NCBI GenBank assembly: GCA_001584585.1
Contig: LSYV01000068.1
Span: 376,204 to 440,203 of the forward strand
Length of the DNA stretch: 64,000 nt
Source: Gonium pectorale
Taxonomy: Eukaryota; Chlorophyta; Chlorophyceae; Chlamydomonadales; Volvocaceae
Direction of reading: 5' to 3'
Made by a program: the position numbers and the translations under genes. The notes under the pieces were generated by a model. The model ran no database searches and was not told the DNA's origin. It was given only the letters and a program-made list of their open reading frames with translations. Each line of letters starts with the position of its first letter. Position 1 is the stretch's first letter. Below, piece by piece: positions 1 through 11,700 of the stretch.

Positions 1-124
1 GGGGAAGGGGAGGGGAGGGGAGGGGAGGGGAGGGGAGGGGAGGGGAGGGGAGGGGAGGGGAGGGGAGGCAAGGGAAGGGAAGGGAAGGGAAGGGAAGGGA
101 AGGGAAGGGAAGGGAAGGGAAGGG
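1..124. repeat. Purine satellite (GGGGA)n then (GGGAA)n
   Basis: The window opens with about 13 units of GGGGA followed by about 11 units of GGGAA/AGGGA, with no pyrimidine until the tract ends near 125. It lies upstream of the first recognisable exon (290), so it is probably intronic in the partial gene that follows. Its true length is unknown because it runs off the window edge. Confidence 0.9.
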
Positions 125-289
125 AGGCGGAAGATCTGCCATGTGGCACACTGGCAGTCGCTGCACAGTCCTGCATGCCCGTTGGTGCTGTAACCGCAAT
201 CACGCTGCCCACCGCCACGGTCACTCGGCACACTCACCTGCCGACCCACCCGCTGTCACTGCTCGCCCCCCGCCCCCGCCCCTGCTTAG

Positions 290-1938
290 GAGGACGAGGA
301 GGAGGAGGACGAGGAGGACGACGGCGAGGAGCCCCCGGAGGACCGCACCTTCCTCACCGGCGTGGGCATCCAGGAGCGCCGGCGCCGTCTGCTGCGCCCC
401 AACAGCGAGGAGCCCGCCGCCGAGGAGGCGGCCGCCGAGCAGGCCGACGCCGCCACCCCGCCGCGCGAGGGCACTCCCAGCGAGCCCGCCGAGCGCGAGC
501 GCGCGCCCAGTGAGGACGCTGCCGCGGCCGGCTCCCAGCATGCGGCGGAGGAGGCGGAGGCGGAGGAGCGGCCGCTGTGGGAGTCCATCACCGACCCCAC
601 GGAGCGCCTGGCGGTGGCGCTGGGCCTGGACCCGCTGGCGCTGCCGCTGCACACGGGGGCGCTCACCATCGACTCGGCGGGGGCCATCGCGGCGCTGCGC
701 TTCGCCCTGGCGCACCCGCTGGTAGAGGCGGACGACGGCCTGGCGCCGCACCCCCACTATACCGCCGCCACCACCGCCACGCAGCTCAAGCGCAAGCCGC
801 GCCGCCCCGCGGTGCCGCAACGCCTGGCGCCCATGGGTACCGGCGCCGCCGCAGCGGGGACGGCGGGGACCGCCGCCGGCGGGCGGGCCAGCCCTCGCGC
901 CGCCAAGATCCAGACCGTTGAGGCGATGCTGTCGGGGATGAAGGGGAAGCTGGCGGCGCTGGAGGCGAGCCTGGCGGCGCAGCTGGCGGCGGCGCCGGCG
1001 GCGCCGCCGCCGGAGGCGGTGCGAGCGGCGGCGCGCGCCGCCAAGGGTCGCTATGGCATTCAGCGCGAGCGGCGAGGCGGCGGCGGCGGCGCGGGCAGCG
1101 ACACGGACAGTGAGACGATCGACGATGGCGCCAGCAGCGGCAGCGGCCTGCCTGATGACGTGATTGACCAGATCGAGCGGGAGAGCAGCAGTGAAGGGGA
1201 GGAGGACTTTGAGGCGGAGGAGACACCCATGGACCCCATGCAGGTGGGCCGGGGGGTGGGGACGGGCGGGGCAGGGCAGGGTATGCGTGGGGTGGAGAAT
1301 GCCGGAATGGGGAGGCAGCATGGGGGAAGCAAAATGGCTGCGTGCGTTTTTAGGGGTTGTCTGGTGTGGGTCGGCGTCGGCGTCGGCGTCTGCATCTGCG
1401 TCTGCGTCGGGAAGCATTTGAGTACCAGAGAGATGAGAGAGTGTGCGGGGCGGTGTATCGACCGTTCCTGCATTCCTAGCGAGTGCCCCTTGCAGGGTTG
1501 CAGTGCCGTCCTCACAAACTCATCACCCTCCGGACTTTCCTTCCCCAGGGCATTGTGCTGCTGGCCGACCAGGCCACCACGGAGCTCACCGACGACCCCA
1601 CCGCCACCAGCAACAACAGCGGCGCCGCTGCCGCCGCCAGCGGAGGCGGCGGCAAGCCCGGCGGCCGCAGCCGCAGCGTCTCGCCCTCGCCCACTCGGGG
1701 CCACGGCTCGCCCCAGTCCCGCATGCCCTCCGTGGTGATGGCCGTATCGCCCCTGGCGCAGGCGCAGGCGCAGACGCCCGCGCGGACGCCCGGCTCGCCG
1801 CAGCGCACCGCGATGAGCAGCCGCAAGAGCCTGGGCACGGCGGGCAGCCAGGGGCTGGGGCAGGCGTTGGGGCTGGGGCAGGCGTCCTCGGCGGGCCTGC
1901 CGGGCAGCGCGGCGTCGGCGCTGGGGTACGCATCATGA
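290..1938 (+). CDS. 3' end of an unrecognised acidic, Ala/Gly-rich protein (two exons)
   Basis: I do not recognise this protein. Two exons are supported. The first is 290-1243, with acceptor CTGCTTAG before 290 and donor GTGGGC at 1244. The second is 1549-1938, with acceptor TTCCCCAG before 1549 and stop TGA at 1936-1938. Both join in phase 0 and leave about 447 residues. The visible part starts with a Glu/Asp run. It continues with a basic patch (QERRRRLL), a more ordered stretch around ITDPTERLAVALGLDPLALP, an Ala-rich probable helix (MLSGMKGKLAALEASLAAQL), a second acidic region ending METPMDPMQ-like, and a Ser/Pro/Gly-rich tail with SPSPTRGHGSPQSRMP. No catalytic motif or membrane segment is seen. 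The 5' exons lie outside the window. The reading frame and exon ends are fairly sure and the function is unknown. Confidence 0.72.
1370..1410 (+). repeat. Hexamer microsatellite (GTCGGC / GTCTGC)n
   Basis: About seven tandem hexamers, GTCGGC drifting to GTCTGC, lie inside the intron 1244-1548 of the first gene. It is short and non-coding. Confidence 0.8.
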
Positions 1939-3431
1939 GGGGGCTGCTTCTTGGTGCATAACGCGCAAACGCGACGCGCCTGGGCGTGCAGGCGAGAAAG
2001 CGAGGTTGAAGAGCGCGGGAGCAGGGCCGGGTAGGCGGGCGGGCGGGCGGGGGGCGCGTGCGGCGGGGCTGTTCGGGCGTCGTGTGGGTGGGCCAACAAG
2101 GTCGTGTGGGTCGCGAGCCCCTGTGTCCATGGTCGAGGGCATGGCAAGGATTGGGTCGTTGGCGGGGTCCGACGCGGCTGACGGAGGAGCTGTGACCATG
2201 AGTGCTCCGGGCAGGGCTTGTTCCCCTTAGAAGTCGTAGTTGTGGAAGACTCTGTGCACATCGCGCCTGCGCGGCGTATGACCGCTGCACTGCACACATG
2301 CGGGCTGGAGCGGGGCATGGCGGGGCATGCGTCGGTACTGACGTACGGGCAGGGTTGAACGCGACGGCGCCAGTAGCGGTGGACGCATGAGTAACGCGGC
2401 TGCCATATGGGGCCGATGAGGTTGACTAAGCGCTCTGCTGCTCGCTGCCCTAGTGCAATCTTCCTAACTGTCTGGTCTGAGGCCTGATGAGCCGCTGGGC
2501 GGTGGCTGAACACGGGGCGTCGTTGCGGCGACAATGCGTTTGAGGCCATCGAAAGGTAGCCGATCCTGACTCCTGAGCCGCGGCCACAGCAGCAACTGCC
2601 TTGGTACCGGGGAGCAGAGTCGCACAGCACGCGTACCGCGTGCGGTACTTGCATGGACCTTTTGCGTTTTGCGCACGACGCCGCACCAGGAGAGCAACGT
2701 CAGCCACAGGCACGCGCGTGGGGGCCCCTAGCGAGTGGCCGAGTGCGATAGCGAGCCATGGGGCATGGGCGGTCGGGGTCTAATTGCTCAAAGCCGGCAA
2801 TCCAGGGCGAATTGCATGTCACACCCAGCGGGCACCAACGGCCGGTATGTTTGCCGGGTGCCCAGGTCCCGGTGGCGGGCGGCGCCCGCGTGGGTCAGGA
2901 TGCGGTTCCGGACGGACACGGACGGCCACTGGCATCAGCAACAGGCGCCCACCTCGCCCACCATTTACGGTCTTGTGTGTGTTGGTGGAGTCGGGGGCGG
3001 GGACGGGGCCTGCCTGGCCTACGCCCCGGCAACATTTTCCGCTTCACGACGTGCACGGCTGGGAACGGGAGGGCTAAAACAACGGTTTACAACGAAGACA
3101 GAATCAACTCCTATCAAACTTTCAATGCCAAGTACCGCCTATCTACATAATGATATGCTCTGATGTAGACAACGCTTCGGTGTCTGCATTGCCTGGTTCG
3201 TAGGGTGTCTGGGAGACGGGCGAAACGGGCGTGAACTTGAAACTTTCGCATTCTTGTCCACGGCGTTGCAAGGCACCTTCCATTCAGAAGGATCAATACT
3301 ACTCCACTGGACGCTTCTATATCACTACTGGATAACCCTTCGAGCATCTCATACAAAGTTTTGCCTCACACTAACTGCACGGCCTCTACTGGCAATTTAC
3401 CTCATTCTGCAGCGTTTCTGTTCACAGAATT
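1939..3431. other. Intergenic region, no gene seen
   Basis: This is the 3' flank of the partial first gene and the 5' flank of the gene at 3432. Small open frames here are short, overlap on both strands and lack splice or homology support. I see no TGTAA polyadenylation motif. Base composition falls toward AT from about 3060 up to the next start codon, as expected for a promoter and 5' UTR. Confidence 0.6.
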
Positions 3432-4268
3432 ATGTCAAGCCTGCAGTCGCTAGGGCAGAAGGATCCTGTGATTCAATTGCTGGAGGGCCTTGTCGCTGAA
3501 ACGGAGAAAGCGCTGCAGGAACAGCATGACAGATTTATCAAGAATGGTGGTGCGGAATGGGTCGCTTTCGCGCGGCGTTGCGCCGAGGAGCATGTCGGGC
3601 CATCGAAGCAGCTGCTGGAGGTGTATAAAACGAAGGGAATTGATGAGCTTATAGCCAATCTGCAGCAGCTGCGCGACGGGACGGTGGCCCGCCAGAACCC
3701 AAGCTGGGGTCCCGGCGACAGCGTGGCCATCGGCATCCTCACCCTGGGGATCTCATGGGCGACCAAGAGGCACTACGAGGGCCTAGGAAAAGCGGGAATG
3801 GAGGTTCACCAGCGCGCGGAGGAGCGCTACAGCAAGTGCCTGGCGGAGCTACACGAAATGCAGTGCGTAACGGACACGATGTACGTGGAGGTATGGTCAA
3901 TGGAGCCAAGATCCATGGGCGGCGAGACCAGCTTCTCGATCAAATGCACCACTGGCACGAGTGTGGCGGGCACGGTGACCGACAGCCAGAGCAATGCCGC
4001 AAAGTGGTCGGCGTCGGCGTCCATCAGCGCTTTCTCTGCGGAAGTCGGCCAGGAGACGTCATCCAGCCGCGAGGTGTCGCGCGGCGTTACGCAGACGAGC
4101 TCAGATGAGATCAGCGTGGAGATGAAGGGCATCGACAACAGCAAGCCCATCTACGTCTACCAGCTGCAGACCGTTGTCACGTTCAAGAGCGGGGCCACAG
4201 TGACCACGCGGCGGGCAAAGTACAAGGTTTCGCAGTGCCCGCTGACGGCAAAGGGCTTGGAGTGCTAG
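3432..4268 (+). CDS. Single-exon protein, aerolysin/ETX-MTX2-like beta region (tentative)
   Basis: A 278-residue intronless ORF with ATG at 3432 and TAG at 4266. Residues 1-150 look alpha-helical and charged (LLEGLVAETEKALQEQHDRF, HYEGLGKAGMEVHQRAEERY), with one apolar stretch (VAIGILTLGISW, about residues 98-110). Residues 160-270 are Ser/Thr-rich and alternate polar and small or apolar residues (AAKWSASASISAFSAEVG, then SSSREVSRGVTQTSSDEISV). They finish in long strands (IYVYQLQTVVTFKSG). That layout resembles the pore-forming region of aerolysin-like proteins, where two strands flank an amphipathic Ser/Thr-rich hairpin. No signal peptide is visible, which agrees with intracellular or non-classically exported members. 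The lack of introns contrasts with its neighbours and could indicate retrogene origin or acquisition by transfer. The gene itself is well supported; the fold assignment is inference and another beta-rich family is possible. Confidence 0.7.
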   Translation: MSSLQSLGQKDPVIQLLEGLVAETEKALQEQHDRFIKNGGAEWVAFARRCAEEHVGPSKQLLEVYKTKGIDELIANLQQLRDGTVARQNPSWGPGDSVAIGILTLGISWATKRHYEGLGKAGMEVHQRAEERYSKCLAELHEMQCVTDTMYVEVWSMEPRSMGGETSFSIKCTTGTSVAGTVTDSQSNAAKWSASASISAFSAEVGQETSSSREVSRGVTQTSSDEISVEMKGIDNSKPIYVYQLQTVVTFKSGATVTTRRAKYKVSQCPLTAKGLEC

Positions 4269-5735
4269 TAGCGCTGCAGCTCAGCCGTGCCGCTACAGCT
4301 GCAGCCGGGGCCGCCGGGGCCGCTGGGGCTGCCACGGCGGCGCTGCCGTCACCTGCTTGCCGTGCGCGTGCACGGTACCTCGACGTACCTCGACGTAAAA
4401 TGGAGATACTTGTGACCCGTACCGGGTGCGCTGTTCTCGGCGGAATCGCATTTGACGTTGGTGGACGCAGGACGCTTGGGTTTCTCATGACGGGCTGCTG
4501 TGCCCCTGACAGCCCTAAAGGCCGTACATGTTGCGTGTATGGGTTAGGACGACGTGCGCGCCTTTGCCCAGTTGAGGGCCGTGGGCCTAAGAGCCGAATC
4601 GGTCGGGGTTGTGGCGTGTGCGGAATACCGGTAGGTGCAGTGCGCATGCTCCATGCGGGCTGCAGCCTGCGGCCCTCAAGACTTGCCTGAAGATGTACTG
4701 GGCTCACCCACGCAGCGCTCGCATGACTGCTTCGGCGATTCTTTTTTGTGTCATAGCAGATCTCCGATTCTTTGTCTTGTGTACTATATGGGCTTCTGGT
4801 GTTGGAAGGCCTTCTACTCGATTTACGTGCGCCTAAGGTGGAAGATGTGCGTAGTATAGCTCGCTGGGCTGTTGTAGCTCATTGCGTTGGGGCCGCTTTG
4901 GGCGGTTGTTTGGCCCCGAATGAGCGGGAGCCTCTGCAAATTACGTGCAGTAACCCCCGTTTCGCACGCTTTGGAAATGCCGCTGCGGCACGTACGTCAT
5001 GAGGAAATGGGTGGGTTTCTACATCATGAAACGTACACAATGCGCTCTGCCGCTCGTGGCGGCGTGCCTCCCATGTACCGGTAACAATTCGCGATGTTAC
5101 ACCCGACCACTCGAACGCTCGAACGACTGGCGTGGCCAGCACGCAGCACACGATGTGGTGCGGTGCGGTGTGCCGGGCCGCTCCAGACGTACGTCGAGGT
5201 CGATGCCGTACACGTTCAGTGTCGATGCCGTACACACCGCACACGGGAAACATCCACGCACATGGACACGCGCACGTGTCCGTGCAGCCTGCACTCCAAC
5301 ACCGGCCGCTTACACATTGCAAACAACAGGCCGTACTTCAGTACTCTTTTGCATTAGCTCCATTTGACCATTTGAGTGGCCTCTGCAGAGCGGACCCTGA
5401 CACAGTCAACGCACCCAAGTTCAGACATCCTGCCAAATGTTAGCTGCCGCAGCATGCGGCCCAGTCCTTATGTACGACAATACGCAGTGCAGTACAGTGT
5501 GGTTGCAGTATGGCAGTACTTTGGCAGTGCAATGCGGTACAGCAGGTCCCCCTGGCGTGTGCTGTCCTGCAGTACCCCGGCGGCCGCCACACGGAGCATA
5601 GCGGAGGTCCTTGTGGCCACGGGCCTGGGCTCCCCAGCTTCACCCCTTGGGAGCCACCCCACACGCCTGCCCAGCCGGCGTGGCGCCACACGTCCCATCC
5701 CCAGCCGTCAGCCGCCAGCCGCTGGATGGTCGCGC
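4269..5735. other. Convergent intergenic region between the 3432 gene and SMC1
   Basis: The region holds the 3' flanks of two convergent genes. On the minus strand, TGTAA motifs lie at 5314-5310 and 5101-5097, about 0.42 and 0.63 kb past the SMC1 stop, and are the best candidates for its poly(A) signal. A 15-bp direct repeat (GTCGATGCCGTACAC) occurs twice near 5200-5235. No supported gene was found. Confidence 0.5.
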
Positions 5736-8700
5736 CTAAGCGTCTGGCTGCGGCTCGGCGAAGCGCGAGAGGTCAAAGGTGAAGGTCTGGCTGCAGTTCC
5801 GGTCCAGGTCTCGGCACACGCCCACCAGCGAGTCGGCCTTCTCATAGAAGATGTCCTGGCGGGTCGGGGCAAGGCAGGGTGGGGAGCGCTCGACGTCATT
5901 GGGCGAGGGCATGCAGGAACTCAGGAGCGGGTATGCCGCAGCAGGAGTCCAGTGGGAGCAAGGGGTTGCAGTGCGCGGCGGCGGCGGCGGCACGGAGGTG
6001 CGAGCCGGGGAATGAACAGAATGGTGACGAGCGCGGGGCGTCAGGGGCGGTGGTCAGGGCTGGGCGGGAGGCATGGAAACGCGCCGTGCCCACCGTCGCA
6101 CCCAAACCCACGCCCCGGCACTCCCGCCCCACGCGTGCCCCGCACCGCCCGCAGCTTAAGCACGCCGACAACCGCACCCCGCCCCACCTGCCCACGCAAC
6201 AATCGCATACCTACAAGCCCAACCCCCTCGCCCCTCACCTTGAGGCTGATCACGATGGACTGGAAGCCCGTCAGGCTGCCCAGCTCCTCGGCTGCCTCCG
6301 AGCCCGCAGCCGGCAGCTCGTACGCGCCCTCCGCGCCGCCTCCACCGCCCGGCTGGCCCCTGCGCGTGCGCCGCCGGATGTAGTGCGCCACTCGCGCCAC
6401 ATTGGTCGCGTCCAGGGCCGCGTCCACCTCGTCCAGCACGAAGAAGGGCGAGGGGCGGAACGAGTGCACCGCGAACAGGAGGGCCAGCGCCGCGACCGTC
6501 TTCTCGCCGCCTGCGGGGTTGTGGAGGGAGGAGCAGGGGGTCAGGGAGCATGAATAGCCGGCGGAGGTGCCGTGGGGGACATTGCCTCGGCTGTCTGTCC
6601 ACTGCTGCAGGTGGCAAAAGGACAGCAGACAGAGCAAGGGGGATGATGAGTTGGGTACACGCACAGTGTATTTGATTTGGGAGGCAGGTATACGGCTAGC
6701 AGTGTTGGGCGATTGGTGGTGGAAGCGGCTGGGCTCCGGTGGTTGCGCATCTGAGCCGAGGGCCGAAGTGCAAAACGGCGCGATGGAGCGCTGCCTGCCT
6801 GCGCGCCCCGGCCCGCCCGCCCACCCAGCCAGCCACCCACCGCTGAGCTGCTCCATGTCCCTGAACCGCTTGGCGGGGGGTATGGCGGTGTACTTGATAC
6901 CGCCCGCGTACGGCTCGTCCTCGTTCTCCAGGTGCAGGTATGCCTGGCCGCCCAGCGGGTGCGTGGAGCTGCGGGTGAGGTCCTTGTAGATGGCAGAGAT
7001 CTGCCGGGTGGGGGGTTGAAGGGAAGGGAGAATGAACAACAACGAGCTGGGATCCAGTAGCGTAAATCCCGGGTGGTCGGGGGGGAGGGCGCAGCTGGGT
7101 GGGGGATGGCTCGGGGAGGGGTAGGCCATGGGAAAAATACAGTTCAGGCATTCTCACTAGAGAAGCCTGAGGCGCATGTGGGGAGGGGGAGGGGGAGGGG
7201 CGACAGAGGCGCGGGAATGTACCACGAGTCCTCCCCCGAGTCAACCAACGCGTTGGGAGACCTGGGTGGGTTGGGGTTGGAAGGGTGGGGAGGTGCGGGG
7301 CGTGCAAGCCGGCGGACGGACACGGGCGGGCGCGTGGGGTTGGGGGCGTTTGGTAGGGCAGTAGCAATGTCCCGGCTGGTTGCAAAGCTGGGGTGGGCGG
7401 TGGTGAGGCCGTGGCGGTCCCTGTCACCCCGCCGCTTGCGTCCTCGCCACTGTGCCCCAGCACCCTGGGTGGGTGCCGCACCTGCTCCGCGACGTGCTTG
7501 AAGGCCGTCGTGAACAGGTCGTGCCGCTGCGTGCGCACCCGGTTGAACTCCTCGGTGGCGGCGGCTGACTCGGCCTGGGCGGCCTTGAGCGCCTCGTTCT
7601 GAAGCGGTGTTGGAGCAGGGGCGAGCAGGAAGCGAGCATTCTTACGTGAGGTGGTAGGGGTGGGGAAAGGGTGGGAGCACGGAAGGTGACGGCGTGGGCA
7701 GGTGACTCGTCGGCGGCTGCCTGCAGCTGCGTGTCCTGCGTCCTGCTCGAGACCGCACTCGGGAGGGAGGGAGGGCACTGCCCTGGCCTGCAGGGCAAGT
7801 CGACACGCGCGTACACACCACCACAAACCCAGGCTGCAGTCCCGTCCCTAGGTCCCCGGTTCGCTCTCCCCGCCCACACCCACCCATAGCGCACGGGACG
7901 ACCCCACCAATACTGTCTCCGCCACATCCGCAGCACTTCCTCCCCCCAGCCTCCCACGCATGCCCACCTGCGCCTTCTCCCGCGCCCGCACCGCCTCGTA
8001 CTGCTCCAGCGCCCGCATGTTGGGCGCGGCGCGGTCCAGCTCCGCCGCCAGCGTGCTGATGCGGCCCTCCAGCTCCGACCTGGCGGCCTCGCGCTCGCGG
8101 GCAGTGGTGGCGGCAAGCTGCGACCTGGGGGCAGGGGGTGACGGGGGGTGGGAAGGGCACAGGGCAGGAAGTCGTTTTTGGGCTGAACAGCGGTGAAGCG
8201 TGGAATGACCCGTGGGTCGGCACCGAGGCGCGTAGCCTCCGCGGCTGTGCTCCTCGCCCGGCCACCCGTTGCCCTTTCTTTTGCAACCTGCAAGGAGCCA
8301 CCGCTCCCTCCGGACCCCTGCACTTCCTATAAGCACACCCACTTGGTGAGGCGCGAGGTGTCCAGCAGGCCCATCAGGCGAGTCATGGCCGCTGCCGTCG
8401 CCGCCGCTTGCTGGGCTGCGGCGGCGGTGCCACCGTCGCCGCCTGCCTCGTCGCCGCCGATCGCCAGCCCCGCCACCAGCTCATCCAGGTCCACGTACGA
8501 CGGGCCCTCGCCGTCTGCCATGGACGCGTCGCCGTCCTCGTCCTCCTCCTCATCGCCGTCGTCGCCGGCTCCCGCACGGGACCGCCTCCGCGGCAGCTTG
8601 ACCTGGTTGATGGCGGTTGCCCCGTTGGGGGCGTTCAATGTACTTCACACCAATCACAACTGCAGTGGTAGTTAGGGTTTGCGTGTATGCTCCTGTGACG

Positions 8701-11700
8701 AGAGGCACCGTTCTTGACGGCCACGGCTGCGTGCCCCCCGCCGGCCCTCTACGCTGCGCCCCCGGCTTGTCGTATTGTGTGCTCTCGCCCCTTAGCTCGC
8801 TTTGCATCTGCCCGTACGGCGAAGCGCCCTCCCCACTTTCAAGCGAGTCGTCCATCGGTCCCCACCCGCGCCCCCACCTGCTCCAGGCGCGCCGCGTTGA
8901 CCATCTCCAGCATGCGCGTCGCCCGCTCCTCCACCGCCGCAGCCGCCTTGGCCGCCGCGCCCTTGAGCGCCGAGCTGCGCCGGGCCAGCTCGGAGGCGGC
9001 TGCGTGCAGCTCCGCCACCTCACCCTCCACGGCCTTGGCCTGCGCGGGCGGGTGGCCGGAGTCACGTGGATCCGGATTCCGAGCATCGGAATGAGGGCGG
9101 CGGGGTCTGGTGCTTCGGCGCGCTGGGGTGCTGGGCCGACAGAGCGGGGCGAGCTCCGGGCGGGCGTGGCGTGGGGCCAGCGGCGGCAGGCCCCTGGACG
9201 GTCCATCGTGGCCCTGGGCTCTTGCACCCCTGCTCCGCATGCACACGCACCGCCTCACCTGTTCAATCTCCCTCCCCCGCGAGACGTTGCTGTCCCCGCT
9301 CATGGCTCATCTCTCCCTCCCCGCAACACCTAATTGCAACGCGCCATCCTCACATTCAGGGTGCTACTACCAACCAGCGCGAAATGCCGTCGACCCCTCC
9401 CCCAACGCGTGCCCCCGGCCCGACCTTATCCTGCAGCTCCGCCGCCTGCTTGGTCAGCTCCTTGATCTGGCCGTCCAGCGCCCCCGCCGCCTCCTGCCCG
9501 CCCGCCACCGCCTCCTCCAGCTCGGCCTGCCGTCGCCGCTGCGCCTCCAGCTCCGCCTCCGCCTCCTCCGCTGCCTTGCGCAGCTTGTCGGTGCGGCTGG
9601 TCTCGTACTGCAGCTGGGACTCGATTTGGTCGTGCTGCGGCGTGGGCGATCGGGAATCGGTGAAGGTTACCGTCCCAGAGCGGGTGCGGGCACACGTTGC
9701 ACCGTCTGAAGGGCATTGGGAATACTCGCGGCGTGTAGTACTGGATGTGAAATGTAGTGTTGGAAAGGTGAATGCGGGCCGTGACGCTGTCGTACACTAA
9801 GTGACATGTGCGCGGTTAGGGTATTAGGGCCCGCCTGCCGACTGCCCCTTGCCGCACCGAGCCATGTCTTGGCTTCCACTCAGGGTCTGTGACCGCCGCC
9901 GCCACTCACTTACCGCCTGCCTGCCCTCCCGCCCATTCCCCGCTGTCCCCGCCCCTGCCCGCCCTCCCCCGCTGCAAGCCCCACCCTGCTGCGCAGCTCT
10001 CTCCGCCGCCCGTCCGTCCGCTCCTCGAACGCCAGATGGCGCTCCTCGTACTCGCGGACCGACTTGAGCCCCGCGCGGCGGGAGAAATCGGCCATGATGC
10101 GGTCGGTGGCGGCGTCGATCTCGGACTTGAGGCGCTGTACGCCGGGAGGGGTGAGGGGTGGAGGGGTGGAGGGGTGGAGGCGAAAGCGACAGCGGGCACG
10201 GATGAGTTGGAGGGGTGGTGGAGAGGACATGGGTTTGACGGGGACGGGCGGGTGTCCATGCAGCACTCTCCCGTCGGGAGACAGGGAGGGGGCAGGGAGG
10301 CGAACGCCGGGGCACTTAGGAGGTGATGGTGACGGGGTGACGAGGGCTATGGGTGGGAAGCAGGGGACAGCGTCGCCGAGGTGAGACGCGGTGCGGTGCG
10401 CGACGGTGCCGATATCGAGCTTGTGCGCTTTGCCGAGAAGCAGGAGGCGGGGTCAAGGACTGCAAGCCAGCGTTCGCCGTCAGGCCATACTGGGTGGCGC
10501 GAGAGAGACGGCGCCCACAGTGTCCGGTGTGCTGCCAGAGTTGCTCCCGGGTCACGGACCGGAGGGTTCATTGGCCCAGCTGGTCCTACGCGCCGCAGGC
10601 AGCCTCCAGCCTAACTTAACTGCTCGCGGTTCCGCAGCCCCGCCAGCCATGAACATCTGTCAAGCACCTCCCGCCCCCGCCCACCTGTATCTGCGCCTCC
10701 CGCGCCTCCATGGCCTTCCGCAGTCGGGCCGCCTCGGGCTCCCGCTTGGCCGCGTCCTCCTGCGCGCGGGCCGCCTGCTCCCGCAGCTTGCGCACCTTGT
10801 CGGTGCTCTCCTGCACATCAAGAGGGGGGTGGGGGGGGCGTGGGAACATATCTTTGGTGATAACAGGCCCGCATACGGAAGCATTCTCGCGTCAGATTGG
10901 TGGGGGACTTGAAATGGGATGTCAGGGGCGCTGGGGCGCGTGTGGGTGCTGGGACTGGCCACTGGGGGAGGCAGGGGTGGGTACTCAGCGCCCCTTTCCC
11001 GCGCCGGCGCGGTACCTCGCAAGTGCAAGACCGGAAGCCGCATGGCGACATTCGCACCGGGCACGCCCTGCTTCCTCAACCACACGGCCTACACAGCCAC
11101 GGTCCGCCGCACCGCCCTTGCGTCGTTGATTGCGCCCCCAGGCACCTGCACCTGCCCCAGGCCCAGGCCCAATCATCGCCCCCCAGGCTGTTGGTCCCAA
11201 CTGCCCAGCAACGCTCAGCACGATCTAGATACCCAACATCCATATACGCAGCTAACACATTTTACCATGCTTGTAAAACCCCGAATGTTCTCAAGCCTGT
11301 TCGTGCCACCCAGACATGCCCCTCGTCAGTCCCCGACTCGTGCGCCTGCGCCCCACCTTTGCGTCCGCCTCCATGTACCGGATCCTGCTGCCCAGGCTGT
11401 TGATCTCGCCCACCAGGGCCGCCTCCTCCTCGTCCAGCTGCCGGCCGCTGCGCAGCTCGCCCAGCCGCACGTGCACCTCCTCCAGCTCAGCCCTCAGGCG
11501 GGTCACCTCGCCCTCGTCCCAGCGGGCGCCGCGCGCCTCGGCAGGGGCGCTGCCGCCTGTGGCGGACGGGAGGGGAGCGGGGTATTGTGACGCGTGGCGC
11601 GGGGACACGTGCGGGTGGGCGGGTGGGCGGCGGCCAAGTGCATGTAATACGGGTCGTGGGCAGGTCGACGGGTGGGTACTGGGTAGACGGATGACGAGTC

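Noticed and set aside
221..1417. Long minus-strand open frame opposite the first gene
   Set aside because: It is the GC-rich antisense shadow of the + strand exons. Its Arg/His/Ala-biased sequence matches no family, while the + strand has splice sites and a sensible composition.
9259..9303. Possible extra SMC1 exon ending at a GTGAGG donor
   Set aside because: No acceptor gives a length divisible by three without a stop, and the flanking exons already join in phase and match SMC1.
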